A stretch of DNA of 59,597 bases from Methanobrevibacter sp. (GTDB lineage Archaea > Methanobacteriota > Methanobacteria > Methanobacteriales > Methanobacteriaceae): positions 1 through 59,597 of the forward strand of contig NZ_JAGAXX010000082.1 in NCBI RefSeq assembly GCF_017940815.1, written 5' to 3'. How positions within the stretch are numbered: the first letter of the stretch is position 1; the number at the start of each line of letters is the position of its first letter. Made by a program: the position numbers and the translations under genes. This document shows, piece by piece, positions 35,611 through 44,274 of the stretch. A model generated the notes under the pieces. It was not told where the DNA came from. It did no database searches and saw only the letters and a program-made list of their open reading frames with translations.

Positions 35611-36876
35611 GTGAAAGATCAACAGAAGAAGATTCGCAGTCCACTATCTGTAATTTCAACATTTCCTGATTTTGTTGAAGAACATAGTTCTATTATAAAA
35701 GAAAGCCTTATAGCATTGCTCATTTGCGCTATAGGCGATTTATGCGCTGGACTTATTTTAGGTAAGATGACATTTTTCCTTGAAGCATTTCCGGGATTAT
35801 TGGTAATTATCCCTGGAGCAATCGGTATGAGAGGAAACATTTTCGGTTCATTCGCTTCAAGGCTTTCAACTAGCCTGCACATCGGTATCATATCACCTAA
35901 ATTCAAGTTTTCAGAGTACTTGAACTATAACATATTCTCATCCTTTGTCTTGACACTGGTATTGTCATTGTTCTTGGCTATCATTGCAAAGGTTTTATGC
36001 CTTATCCTGCATCAGCCTTCTATGAGCATAATCGACTTTATATTGATTAGCGTTATTGCTGGAATAATTTCAAACTTGATAATGCTCCCTATTACAATGC
36101 TTGTATCATTTAAAAGCTTTGAGCATGGATGGGACCCGGACAACATTACAAGTCCTATCATTGCCGCATTCGGTGATCTGTTTACCTTACCTGCAATCAT
36201 TGCTTCAGTATTCATATTGCAGGCCATGAACTTCAGCTACCTGTTTAAGGATGCTGTTTTGGCGATAATGTTGATTGCCGTTGCAGTCAGTTTCGTTTAC
36301 TGTTACAGACTGTCAGATGAGACCAATACAATACTAAGGCAATCCACACCTGTACTGTTGCTTTGTTCCCTTTTGGGAGGAACAGCAGGTGCAATTTTGA
36401 ATTCAGCGGTTGAAACATTGCTAACCAATCCTAGTTTGCTTACCTTATTGCCGTTATTCTCAGGTGAATGCGGAAGCTTAATCAGTATTTTGGGAGCCAG
36501 ATTATCCTCAGGCCTTCACTCAGGTTTAGTAGAACCATTCAGAAAACCTGAAGGCGAAGCGGTTCACAACTTCATAATCTGCTTCATTCTGGCAATCATT
36601 GTATTTCCGGTAATCGGTCTTTTGGCTGAAGGATCATCATTTGCATTGGGTGTTTTAGGTGTTGGATTCGATAAGATATTGGAGATATCAACCTTGTCCG
36701 GATTGATTTTGGTTGCAATAATGGTTATTATCGTTTACTATGTATCAGTGACATCATACAACAATAATATGGACCCTGATAACATTGTAATTCCAATTTC
36801 AACAAGTATTACCGATTCAATTTCAAGTTTGACATTGATATCAGTTTCCCTGCTTATTTTGGGTGTTTTGATTTAA
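35611..36876 (+). CDS. MgtE-like divalent cation transporter (two SLC41 domains)
   Basis: About 421 residues with two homologous membrane domains, each with a conserved pore-like segment (PGAIGMRGNIFGSFASRLST near residue 70; FSGECGSLISILGARLSSGL near 295). The second half also repeats YNNNMDPDNIVIP versus HGWDPDNITSPI. The cytoplasmic N-domain and CBS domains of bacterial MgtE are absent; the preceding PhoU/TrkA-C protein may substitute. The start is probably GTG at 35611 with GGGT 10 nt upstream; GTG at 35602 is an alternative. Confidence 0.82.
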   Translation: MKDQQKKIRSPLSVISTFPDFVEEHSSIIKESLIALLICAIGDLCAGLILGKMTFFLEAFPGLLVIIPGAIGMRGNIFGSFASRLSTSLHIGIISPKFKFSEYLNYNIFSSFVLTLVLSLFLAIIAKVLCLILHQPSMSIIDFILISVIAGIISNLIMLPITMLVSFKSFEHGWDPDNITSPIIAAFGDLFTLPAIIASVFILQAMNFSYLFKDAVLAIMLIAVAVSFVYCYRLSDETNTILRQSTPVLLLCSLLGGTAGAILNSAVETLLTNPSLLTLLPLFSGECGSLISILGARLSSGLHSGLVEPFRKPEGEAVHNFIICFILAIIVFPVIGLLAEGSSFALGVLGVGFDKILEISTLSGLILVAIMVIIVYYVSVTSYNNNMDPDNIVIPISTSITDSISSLTLISVSLLILGVLI

Positions 36877-36877
36877 T

Positions 36878-37735
36878 TCAATACCATGCGGTCAGTCTCA
36901 ATTCACACTCGTTTGTTCTGAAGTAGTCATAGTCGAGAAAGCTCTTGTCGAAATCCTTTGGAACGCAAATTATCACGGCTTTAGGATGGGGCTTGTCCAG
37001 ATGAACGAATGCAACGGCGCTGTCGTCGTCATAGAAGAATATCTTGTCATTTAGATAAACTTCCTTCGAACCTACTTTTTCCCAATATCTCTCCTTGACG
37101 ACCCTTGTCGTGTCGACAATGTAGTTCAGGTCATATTCCTCATTGTCATCCACCAGTAAATAGTAATCAGACTTCTTGAAGTTTCCCGGAAAGACCTTGA
37201 AGTAGTTGCAGCTGTGATCCTTCTGGCTGTGGTGCCTTTCGCATTTTCCCTCGTTTTGAAAGTCCTTGATGACATAGCTCTTGTAGAAGTCGCATTTCAC
37301 CAGCCTATTGACAGAAAAGATACCATTTCCCTCTTCAATGTCACCTATTTTTACACTTGAAATACTACTCTTCTGTGGGTTCAGTTCAATTGAGCTTTTA
37401 ATCTTTGAGTTGAAAAGGTTTTCATATACCATCTTGTCATAGTTTTTTCCAAGGGCTATGAATTTTGCATATGAAACGCTGTTGGGAACAGTCTGTCCCT
37501 CCTCATTAACGATTGCAAGGCCGGGTGTTCCCCTATCATATTCGTTCCAGTTTTCAGGCACTCCAGGGTTGTTGATCAGGTTATCAAGAATTTCCGATGT
37601 TAGCTTTTCCATATTATTGATTTCCTGGGTCCTGATGATTTTTTGGGAGGTGTCCTCCACTGAAGACAAGACTACACCAAATATCATCAATATTACTATC
37701 AATATTATGCCTATTTCAATCAGTCTCATTGCCAT
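36878..37735 (-). CDS. Cys-containing membrane-anchored surface protein
   Basis: About 285 residues with one N-terminal membrane helix (LIEIGIILIVILMIFGVVLS) and a large extracytoplasmic domain. It includes a cluster with Cys, His and Lys (KCERHHSQKDHSCNYFK). The layout resembles type IV pilin-like or archaeal surface proteins, but no class III processing site is clear. The start is uncertain: GTG 37741, ATG 37735 or ATG 37729. It overlaps the upstream similar gene by about 20 bases, so they form a two-gene unit. An exact origin-box 12-mer lies inside at 37351. Function unknown. Confidence 0.7.
   Translation of the reverse strand: MAMRLIEIGIILIVILMIFGVVLSSVEDTSQKIIRTQEINNMEKLTSEILDNLINNPGVPENWNEYDRGTPGLAIVNEEGQTVPNSVSYAKFIALGKNYDKMVYENLFNSKIKSSIELNPQKSSISSVKIGDIEEGNGIFSVNRLVKCDFYKSYVIKDFQNEGKCERHHSQKDHSCNYFKVFPGNFKKSDYYLLVDDNEEYDLNYIVDTTRVVKERYWEKVGSKEVYLNDKIFFYDDDSAVAFVHLDKPHPKAVIICVPKDFDKSFLDYDYFRTNECELRLTAWY
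37351..37362 (+). promoter_or_regulatory. Cdc6 origin-box match inside a surface-protein gene
   Basis: TTACACTTGAAA, exact copy of the origin boxes, 10 kb from the probable origin and in coding sequence. It may be a dispersed Cdc6 site or chance. Confidence 0.3.
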
Positions 37736-38666
37736 AGTCACTCAATCCGTATTTTTTCCTGTGGGATGAATCCAAAATCAGGCTGTCCCAGTCGTTCGGG
37801 TCTATCTTTTCACCGTTGTAATGGTCTGCAAACACCACATGGTCAGAACATGACAGGGATTCGTTATTCAAGGGTGTGTGGGTTTGTATGAACACTTCAA
37901 ATCCGTAATGTGGACATTTTCCCTTGCCTTCAAGTCTGCATAAATAGCAGCTTCCGTCGGCGCTTTCATGAAAATATCCAGTATCAAGACAATCCTCCAG
38001 TGCTCCCGGATCTCCATGATGGGTGTATGGATCATATGGACATTTCTTGATGGTCATTGGCGCTGTGGCTTCTATGTATGATTCCGGCGAGTCCAGATTA
38101 TGCAGTAGCATGTATGCAGACAATGCGGTCTTATAATGAATCTTATCATCATATGCCATTATTCCGGATGCTATTGTCAGCTTGGCTATAGGAAGTGGGT
38201 CTCTCAGGCCTTCAATTGAGGCATTCCTTTCAATTATTTGTGAGAAATGCTCATTATCCTTTTGACCGTCAAGTTTCACCTTAAACAATATCTTCCAAGG
38301 TGAATCGGTGTTTTCAACTGATAACGCTTCAGAAGTCAGGTCAATATCATACTTCTCCTTATATTCCTCATTCTTTTCTTCAAGATGCTTATTCAAGTTC
38401 TTTTTGATTTGGTCTGGGCTGTTGTGAACGGGCAATCCGTTGTATACCTTTTGTGTTACCTCAGCTATCGATTCCCTCCCAAGCAGTTCCAAATTGCTGG
38501 AATAGTCATCAATAATGTACTTGAAGTTGTCATTCGATTGTGATTCGATATTATGGTTTTGGATATAATGTATGGAGGCTATTGTGAAAATGCATACCAA
38601 AAGCAATACTGCAATCAGAATAGCGGTTGTACCTACAATTATATTCCCTTTTGAGTCGAGCTTCAT
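37716..38666 (-). CDS. Cys-rich membrane-anchored surface protein
   Basis: A 316-residue protein beginning MKLDSKGNIIVG followed by a hydrophobic helix (TAILIAVLLLVCIFTIASI), a pilin-like N-terminus. The extracytoplasmic part holds a dense cysteine cluster near residues 205-260 (KKCPYDPYTHHGDPG, DGSCYLCRLEGKGKCPHYGF), suggesting a metal site or disulfides. I cannot name the family. It is the first of two overlapping genes; the promoter lies in the 170 bases between it and the divergent Zn-ribbon gene. Confidence 0.7.
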   Translation of the reverse strand: MKLDSKGNIIVGTTAILIAVLLLVCIFTIASIHYIQNHNIESQSNDNFKYIIDDYSSNLELLGRESIAEVTQKVYNGLPVHNSPDQIKKNLNKHLEEKNEEYKEKYDIDLTSEALSVENTDSPWKILFKVKLDGQKDNEHFSQIIERNASIEGLRDPLPIAKLTIASGIMAYDDKIHYKTALSAYMLLHNLDSPESYIEATAPMTIKKCPYDPYTHHGDPGALEDCLDTGYFHESADGSCYLCRLEGKGKCPHYGFEVFIQTHTPLNNESLSCSDHVVFADHYNGEKIDPNDWDSLILDSSHRKKYGLSDYGNETD

Positions 38667-38836
38667 TTTTAAGAATTTAAAAAAAATTTTATAAATTACT
38701 TGTTGAAGTGCGACTGTATGATTTTGTGTTAATGTGTAATACTTTTTTAAAAAATGGCTGAAATAAGTAATAAAAAAAATAGTTATTTATATTATTGCGA
38801 ATAAATTATACTTATTGAAAATTATGGAGGCATTAC

Positions 38837-39235
38837 ATGTCAGATACTGTAAGAACATGGCGTCATATTCAACAAAGATATAATCTTATAGGTTCTAAAT
38901 GTAACACTTGTGGTGAAGTATTCTTCCCATCTCGTGTAGTTTGTCCTAACTGTAGAAGAAAAGGAGACCTTGAACCTTTCCAATTCTCTGGAAAAGGTAA
39001 AATTTATACTTACTCAGTAATTAGATCTGCTCCTGACGACTTCAAGAAAGCAGCTCCATATGCTGTGGCTGTTATTGAACTTGAAGAAGGTGCAAAACTA
39101 ACCTCACAATTGGTAGATTGTGATGTTGAAACTTTAGAAATCGGCGACGATGTAGAAATGGTATTTAGAAGAATAAGAGAGGATGGAAAAGACGGAGTTA
39201 TCTCTTATGGATACAAATTCAAAGTTATCAAGTAA
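38837..39235 (+). CDS. Zn-ribbon OB-fold protein (DUF35 family)
   Basis: A 132-residue protein with an N-terminal rubredoxin-like zinc ribbon (SKCNTCGEVFFPSRVVCPNC) and an OB fold (GKGKIYTYSVIRSAP onward). In archaea this family bridges acetoacetyl-CoA thiolase and HMG-CoA synthase to channel intermediates in isoprenoid synthesis; those partners are not in this window. GGAGG 7 nt before the ATG and a TATA-like TTTATATTAT upstream indicate a strong own promoter. It overlaps the CbiX gene. Confidence 0.82.
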   Translation: MSDTVRTWRHIQQRYNLIGSKCNTCGEVFFPSRVVCPNCRRKGDLEPFQFSGKGKIYTYSVIRSAPDDFKKAAPYAVAVIELEEGAKLTSQLVDCDVETLEIGDDVEMVFRRIREDGKDGVISYGYKFKVIK

Positions 39236-40118
39236 TTCCGGTGTAATCCTTGTCAGCCACGGCAGTACCTTGCCTTACGCTGAAGAGGTATTTACCGAAA
39301 TAAAGGAGAAATTCATCAAGAAGACAGGCTATGCAGCTGAAATCGGTTATATGAAAGTTTCCGAGCCTACAATTGCAGGCGCTGTTGAAATCCTAAAGGA
39401 TGAAGTCGATGATTTGGATAAAATCATCGCATTGCCTGTATTTTTAGCTCCAGGTATCCATACCAACATTGACATTCCGCAACTTTTGGGCCTTGAGCCT
39501 TTGGAAGTCGACCCAAGATGTCCTGACGGCAACTATCCGCCAGAACATTACCTGTCCATTGCAGATGACGTTGACTTTAACGGTGAAATCGTATTGCTGT
39601 CATCAATCGGACCAAGGGATGAACTTTTAGACATTATTGATAAGAGAATCAATGAAGCGTTAGCTGAATCCAAATTGGACGACGATGCAAAAACAGGAAT
39701 ATTGCTTGTAACTCACGGTTCAAGATTGAACTACAACAAGGAATTTGCAACCGCATTGTACAATAAGTTCGAAAAGACTTGCGAATATCCTTCAAGCTTT
39801 GGATTTATGGAATTGTGCGGTCCAAGCATACCTGAATCCATCAATAAGCTAGTCGATGAAAACGCTTTGGAAAGATTGGTTGTCGTACCGGTCTTCATCG
39901 CTCCTGGAATGCACACAACCCATGACATTCCACATATCCTAGGATTTTTGGAAGAGCATGAGCACGAGCATCATCATCACGACCACGGACACGGTCATGA
40001 CCACTCACATGATTTGACTCCGGTGGAATTCGACGGTGAGATATTGTATCCAGAGCCAATAAAGGCGGATGACATATTGATAGATATTCTAGCTAAGATG
40101 ATTGATGAAAAATTATAG
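39207..40118 (+). CDS. two-domain CbiX/CfbA-like chelatase with His-rich insert
   Basis: A 303-residue protein made of two CbiX domains in tandem. Each carries the metal-binding HGS (VSHGSTLPYAEE; VTHGSRLNYNKE) and a second H site (APGIHTNIDIP; APGMHTTHDIP). The second domain has a His/Asp-rich insert (EHEHEHHHHDHGHGHDHSHD). The start at ATG 39207 is set by GGAG 9 nt upstream; the frame is open to 39183. CbiX inserts Co into sirohydrochlorin and CfbA inserts Ni for F430; methanogens usually have a single short form. It overlaps the Zn-ribbon gene by 29 bases. Confidence 0.82.
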   Translation: MDTNSKLSSNSGVILVSHGSTLPYAEEVFTEIKEKFIKKTGYAAEIGYMKVSEPTIAGAVEILKDEVDDLDKIIALPVFLAPGIHTNIDIPQLLGLEPLEVDPRCPDGNYPPEHYLSIADDVDFNGEIVLLSSIGPRDELLDIIDKRINEALAESKLDDDAKTGILLVTHGSRLNYNKEFATALYNKFEKTCEYPSSFGFMELCGPSIPESINKLVDENALERLVVVPVFIAPGMHTTHDIPHILGFLEEHEHEHHHHDHGHGHDHSHDLTPVEFDGEILYPEPIKADDILIDILAKMIDEKL

Positions 40119-40214
40119 ATTTTTCATATATTTTTTTGAAAAATTTTTTTCTCAAGATAACTTAATTGAATTTAACATAAAACTTAATTATAATTTATTA
40201 ATGGATGTTAAATC

Positions 40215-40721
40215 ATGTCTGATAAAACAGGAATTTTATTGTTAAGCCACGGTTCCAGATTGGACGATGGTGAAGAAGTAATTAAAGCTTATAAGGAAAT
40301 GTATGCAGAAGAGTTTCCAGACATGCCCGTTGAATATGGATTTATGGAAATCAGAAAGCCAGGCATACCAGAAACTATTAAAAAATTAACCAGTGAAAAT
40401 GATTTGGATAAAATCATAGTTGTTCCAGTGTTTGTTGCACATGGACTTCATACAAAAAGGGACATTCCGGGATTGCTCGGAATTGAAAGTGATTTTGACC
40501 CTGAATCAATATCTGGCGGTCATCATCACCACCATCATGACCACGATGATCACGACCACGACCACCATCATGGACACGGTCACGGACATCATCATCACCA
40601 CCATCATGACCATGATGACGAGCCGGTTGAGTTCGATGGTGAAATCGTTCTAACCGATCCTTTGGGAATCGACAAGAGAATGTATGAAATCATCAAAGAC
40701 AGAGTTTCAGAACACTTGTAG
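40215..40721 (+). CDS. cfbA: single-domain sirohydrochlorin chelatase with His-rich insert
   Basis: A 168-residue CbiXS-type chelatase. The active-site histidines are in LLSHGSRLDDGEE near residue 10 and FVAHGLHTKRDIP near 77. A stretch of about 35 residues (95-130) is almost entirely His, Asp and Gly, probably a metal reservoir. In methanogens this short enzyme inserts nickel for coenzyme F430 and can insert cobalt. It follows the two-domain paralogue by about 100 bp and ends before thiL. The gene symbol is by family; metal preference is not determined by sequence. Confidence 0.85.
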   Translation: MSDKTGILLLSHGSRLDDGEEVIKAYKEMYAEEFPDMPVEYGFMEIRKPGIPETIKKLTSENDLDKIIVVPVFVAHGLHTKRDIPGLLGIESDFDPESISGGHHHHHHDHDDHDHDHHHGHGHGHHHHHHHDHDDEPVEFDGEIVLTDPLGIDKRMYEIIKDRVSEHL

Positions 40722-40783
40722 TTCTGAAATATTTTACTTTTTTTTCTTAAAACTTATTTAATTTGAAATTTATACTAATATTC

Positions 40784-41707
40784 ATGACATTAAGAGTCTC
40801 AGATATTGGTGAAAAGGAATTGGTTAAATATATCATTGCCCATTCCAAGGACATCACCCCCGATGATACAGCAATAACAAATTTTAACGATACTAATCTT
40901 ATTTCAACCTGCGACATGCTGATTCAGTCTAGGCACTTCCCTAAAAACATGTCCTATTTTGACATGGGATTCAAATCAGTAACCGTTAATGTAAGTGATC
41001 TTGCGGCAATGGGTGCAGAACCGTTGGGATTTTTATTATCAATCGCAATACCTAAGGATTTGAATGTCGATTCATTTAAGGAAATCATCGACGGAGTCAT
41101 TAACGCATGCGACTTTTATGAAATTCCACTGATTGGTGGAGATACCAATGAGGCTTCAGAGATAATCATCAACGGCACTGCGCTGGGAACTGCAGAAAAG
41201 CCTTTGATGAAGGACACTTATAACATGGGAGATCTAATCGCCATTACTGGAGACATCGGCCTTGCGGCATTGGGGTTCGAGATTGAGACTTTAGACAATA
41301 TCTACACCAAAAAGGCATTGAAGCCATTGGCAAGGATTAGGGAAGGATTGATTTTAAAGGATTTCGCGACATCTGCAACAGACATCACTGACGGGCTTGC
41401 AAGCGAATTGTACACAATCAAGAAGGATGATTTCGGATTCATGATTTATGAGGACATGCTTGACATCACCGATGAGTACAAAAGCCTTGCAGGCGATTTG
41501 AACCTGGATTATCTTGACTTGGTGTTGCATGTCGGAGAGGACTTTGAGCTATTATTTACAATATCAAGGGATGATGCGGAAAAGTTGCCGATTGACTTTA
41601 AGGTCATAGGCGAGGTCAATGACTCTGATGTAATCGAGCTCACATTGGAAAACGGTTTTGTCGAAAGAATAAGGAATAGGGGTTACGAACATTATGTTAG
41701 TGAATAG
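40784..41707 (+). CDS. thiL: thiamine-monophosphate kinase
   Basis: A 307-residue ThiL. It phosphorylates thiamine phosphate to thiamine diphosphate. The metal-binding DDTAI near residue 28, ADLAAMGAEP near 74 and GGDTNEA near 118 are conserved. The ATG at 40784 is preferred over an upstream in-frame TTG at 40763 because ATTTAATTT about 27 nt upstream is a plausible TATA box. The stop overlaps the following radical SAM gene by 14 bases, so translation is probably coupled. Confidence 0.92.
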   Translation: MTLRVSDIGEKELVKYIIAHSKDITPDDTAITNFNDTNLISTCDMLIQSRHFPKNMSYFDMGFKSVTVNVSDLAAMGAEPLGFLLSIAIPKDLNVDSFKEIIDGVINACDFYEIPLIGGDTNEASEIIINGTALGTAEKPLMKDTYNMGDLIAITGDIGLAALGFEIETLDNIYTKKALKPLARIREGLILKDFATSATDITDGLASELYTIKKDDFGFMIYEDMLDITDEYKSLAGDLNLDYLDLVLHVGEDFELLFTISRDDAEKLPIDFKVIGEVNDSDVIELTLENGFVERIRNRGYEHYVSE

Positions 41708-42566
41708 CGATTGGTACAAGAAAAGCTCGAAGACTCAAAAGATCAGATGTGAGATTTGTGCAAACTACTGCAAGATAGCTGAAGGCAATGTTGGAATCTG
41801 TTGCCAGCACAAAAACATCAATGGGGAGCTATTTGACGAGTCCTATGGAATCGTATCATCATTGAGTCCCGACCCGGTTGAAAAGAAGCCTTTAAATCAT
41901 TTTTTACCTGGAACCTTTACATACTCAATAGGCGGTTTTGGGTGCAATATGGGATGTTTGCACTGCCAGAACTATATGATATCACAGGAATACTATAACT
42001 ATTCAAGGGGTATCGAAATAACACCAGAGGCAATCGTGGAAAATGCACTTAAATATGATTGCAAGTCAATTGCTTGGACCTACAATGAACCTACGATACA
42101 CTTGCCATTCAACAAGAAAACTTCCCTATTGGCAAGGCAGAAAAACCTCAAGGTAATCTATGTCACCAACGGATACTTTTCAGACAAGTCACTCAATGAG
42201 GTTTTGGGTTTTGTCGACGCATTCAACGTGGACCTGAAGTCAATGTCCCAGGACTTTTACAAGAAGGTCTGCAGGGCGGACTTGGATGTAGTATTGGATA
42301 ATTTGAGAAGAATCTACATGGAAGGAAAGCATCTTGAAGTCACCAATCTCATAATCAATGACTACAACGATTCGATTTCACAGATTTCAGCACTTTGCGA
42401 CTTTGTGGTTGAGGAGTTGGGTCCTGAAGTTCCGCTTCATTTCTCAAGGGCATTCCCATATTATAAAATGGATGATATCGAGCCGACCAGGGCAGAGATA
42501 TTATTTAAAGCGAAAGAAATAGCAAAGGAAAAGGGAATTGAGAATGTGCATCTTGGAAACATTTAG
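41694..42566 (+). CDS. AmrS-like radical SAM protein, C-terminally short
   Basis: A 290-residue radical SAM protein of the AmmeMemoRadiSam (AmrS) / pyruvate-formate-lyase-activating-like family. The SAM motif is C-x3-C-x2-C in FGCNMGCLHCQNY near residue 82. An N-terminal Cys set (CEICANYCKIAEGNVGICC) is typical. Family members usually run some 30-40 residues past the VHLGNI-like strand with a CxxC element; here a TAG follows directly. A remnant GC-rich hairpin lies just after it. AmrS partners (AmrA/AmrB) are not adjacent. Function may be altered. Confidence 0.78.
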   Translation: MLVNSDWYKKSSKTQKIRCEICANYCKIAEGNVGICCQHKNINGELFDESYGIVSSLSPDPVEKKPLNHFLPGTFTYSIGGFGCNMGCLHCQNYMISQEYYNYSRGIEITPEAIVENALKYDCKSIAWTYNEPTIHLPFNKKTSLLARQKNLKVIYVTNGYFSDKSLNEVLGFVDAFNVDLKSMSQDFYKKVCRADLDVVLDNLRRIYMEGKHLEVTNLIINDYNDSISQISALCDFVVEELGPEVPLHFSRAFPYYKMDDIEPTRAEILFKAKEIAKEKGIENVHLGNI

Positions 42567-42583
42567 GTGATGGCGTGGCGGTG

Positions 42584-42602
42584 GGGGTCCGCCATGATTA
42601 TT
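42584..42602 (+). other. GC-rich hairpin after the AmrS gene
   Basis: TGGCGG and CCGCCA form a perfect 6-bp stem with a G-rich loop (TGGGGGT) about 17-35 nt past the AmrS stop. It is much richer in G+C than anything around it. It could be a terminator-like structure or a scar from a rearrangement that shortened AmrS. Confidence 0.4.
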
Positions 42603-42690
42603 ATTAACATTTAAAAAATTATTCTTAACACTATTTTTTTATGATTCTATGAGCTTATTTTAATGAAATATTTACATTTTTTGTTTGAAA

Positions 42691-42719
42691 TGAAAGCAAT
42701 TTTACACAGTGAAAGCAAT
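42691..42719. repeat. direct repeat upstream of the DUF4062-HATPase gene
   Basis: TGAAAGCAAT occurs twice, 19 bp apart start to start (42691 and 42710), about 100-130 nt before the gene at 42820. It could be an operator; the gene's own C-terminal helix-turn-helix is a candidate ligand. Purely positional inference. Confidence 0.3.
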
Positions 42720-42819
42720 AATAAAATTAACAATTTTTGCAATATTGTTTAAAATAACAAAAGAGTTATAAAGATGTTCGCGAGTAAATACTAACAATTA
42801 ACTTTTTAAAAGTGATATA

Positions 42820-44274
42820 ATGAAAGTAGATGTATTTATCAGCAGCAACATTTCTGAGTTTTCCGATGAGCGAAAACTAATAAAGGAAGAAATTTCAAAA
42901 GACCCTCTTTTTAGCAAGATTTTCAATGTGTTTCTTTTTGAGGATGAGATATCAAAACCGGATTCAGCAGACAAGGTGTTCATTAATGAGGTGGAATACA
43001 CAGACATATACATTGGGTTGATCGGCTGTGAATATGGCGAAATATACAGAAAAGGATATTCTGCAACAGAATATGAGTACGACACATACATTTCCAACAA
43101 GGCCGATGCATATCTTTTTGTAAAGAATGTCTATGACCGGGATGAAGGCTCTAAAAAGTTTTTAAAAAGAATTTCTAAAAAGCATAAGTATCAGACCTTC
43201 AATAACCCTCAGGAACTTGTCAGCGAGATAAAAAAATCATTAACAAGCTATATCATTGAACAGGCCCATCGAGGAATCTTTGATGAGAGGATAATAAAGA
43301 ATTCCTCATGTGAAGATGTTGACCCGAAGGCGTTGGAATTGTTTTTTGATAGTTTGACTGACGATTCTGTAAAACAGCTTAAGGGCTTGAGGGACATGGA
43401 CAAGATTTTAGAATATATCGGTGCGGGAAAGATTGACGAGTTTGGAAATTTCAATTTAAACAATGCAGGAGCACTATTTTTTGCAAAAGACATTTCTAAG
43501 TTTGGGATAGATCATGACATCAAGATGGTAAGGTTCAATGGGAATGAGCGACTTGAAATAATTGACCGTTTCATGTCTAAGAGTTCATTTTTCATATTGC
43601 TTGAGGAATTCGATGATTTTTTCAGAAAAAATACAAAGCTCGGTGCAGTTGTTGAAGGAATGCACCGCATTGACATTCCGGAATATCCAATTAAGGCTAT
43701 AAGGGAAGGTTTTGTAAATGCACTGGCTCATAGAAACTATGACCTGCAGGGGGACTGCATTACATTCTATATCTATGACAACAGGATTGAAATCATCAGT
43801 CCAGGCAGTCTTCCATTTCCAATGACTCTTGACGATTTGGGTGTTGAGGAAAATCCGAAGCACAGAAACGAGAATATCTGTAAAATATTTGGAAAAACAA
43901 GATACATGGAACATGTGGGCACTGGAATTAAAAGAATGAGGGATGAAATGGCCGATGCAGGATTGAAGACACCCGAATTTTTTGACAATGGCTATTTTGG
44001 TGTGAAATTCTACGGGCCTGATGGCAAGTTGATTTACAATAAAGAAAATAACTCATATAATGTTAAAGACTTAAAGGAATATGATTTAAATAAGCGCCAG
44101 CTCGAAGCAATGAGAAAAATGGTAAATGAAAGACAAGTATTTACATATAAGTCGTATTCCCAATATTTTGGGTTGTCTAGAGCTACATCCAAACGAGATT
44201 TGGATGACTTAGTTGATAAAAAATTAGTGTCCCTGAATAAATTAGGTAAAGCAAATAATTTTTCATCCTTATGA
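42820..44274 (+). CDS. DUF4062-HATPase-winged helix protein
   Basis: A 484-residue three-part protein. Residues 1 to about 150 resemble DUF4062 (VDVFISSNISEFSDERKLI, YTDIYIGLIGCEYGEI), a TIR-like nucleotide-binding fold. Residues about 230-400 are the HATPase_c-4 region found in Schlafen/AlbA-type proteins, with REGFVNALAHRNYD and VGTGIKRMRDEM. The end is a winged helix (YFGLSRATSKRDLDDLVDKKLV). Most relatives carry an AlbA_2 domain at the N-terminus; here DUF4062 occupies that place. Related proteins act in defence or regulation. The gene stands alone in low-density flanks, suggesting an acquired island. Confidence 0.78.
   Translation: MKVDVFISSNISEFSDERKLIKEEISKDPLFSKIFNVFLFEDEISKPDSADKVFINEVEYTDIYIGLIGCEYGEIYRKGYSATEYEYDTYISNKADAYLFVKNVYDRDEGSKKFLKRISKKHKYQTFNNPQELVSEIKKSLTSYIIEQAHRGIFDERIIKNSSCEDVDPKALELFFDSLTDDSVKQLKGLRDMDKILEYIGAGKIDEFGNFNLNNAGALFFAKDISKFGIDHDIKMVRFNGNERLEIIDRFMSKSSFFILLEEFDDFFRKNTKLGAVVEGMHRIDIPEYPIKAIREGFVNALAHRNYDLQGDCITFYIYDNRIEIISPGSLPFPMTLDDLGVEENPKHRNENICKIFGKTRYMEHVGTGIKRMRDEMADAGLKTPEFFDNGYFGVKFYGPDGKLIYNKENNSYNVKDLKEYDLNKRQLEAMRKMVNERQVFTYKSYSQYFGLSRATSKRDLDDLVDKKLVSLNKLGKANNFSSL

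Noticed and set aside
40513-40612. Repeated CATCAC-type tract as a possible DNA repeat element
   Set aside because: It is in frame in a CbiX protein and explained by a His-rich coding region with alternating CAT/CAC codons; the same kind of tract occurs in the neighbour.
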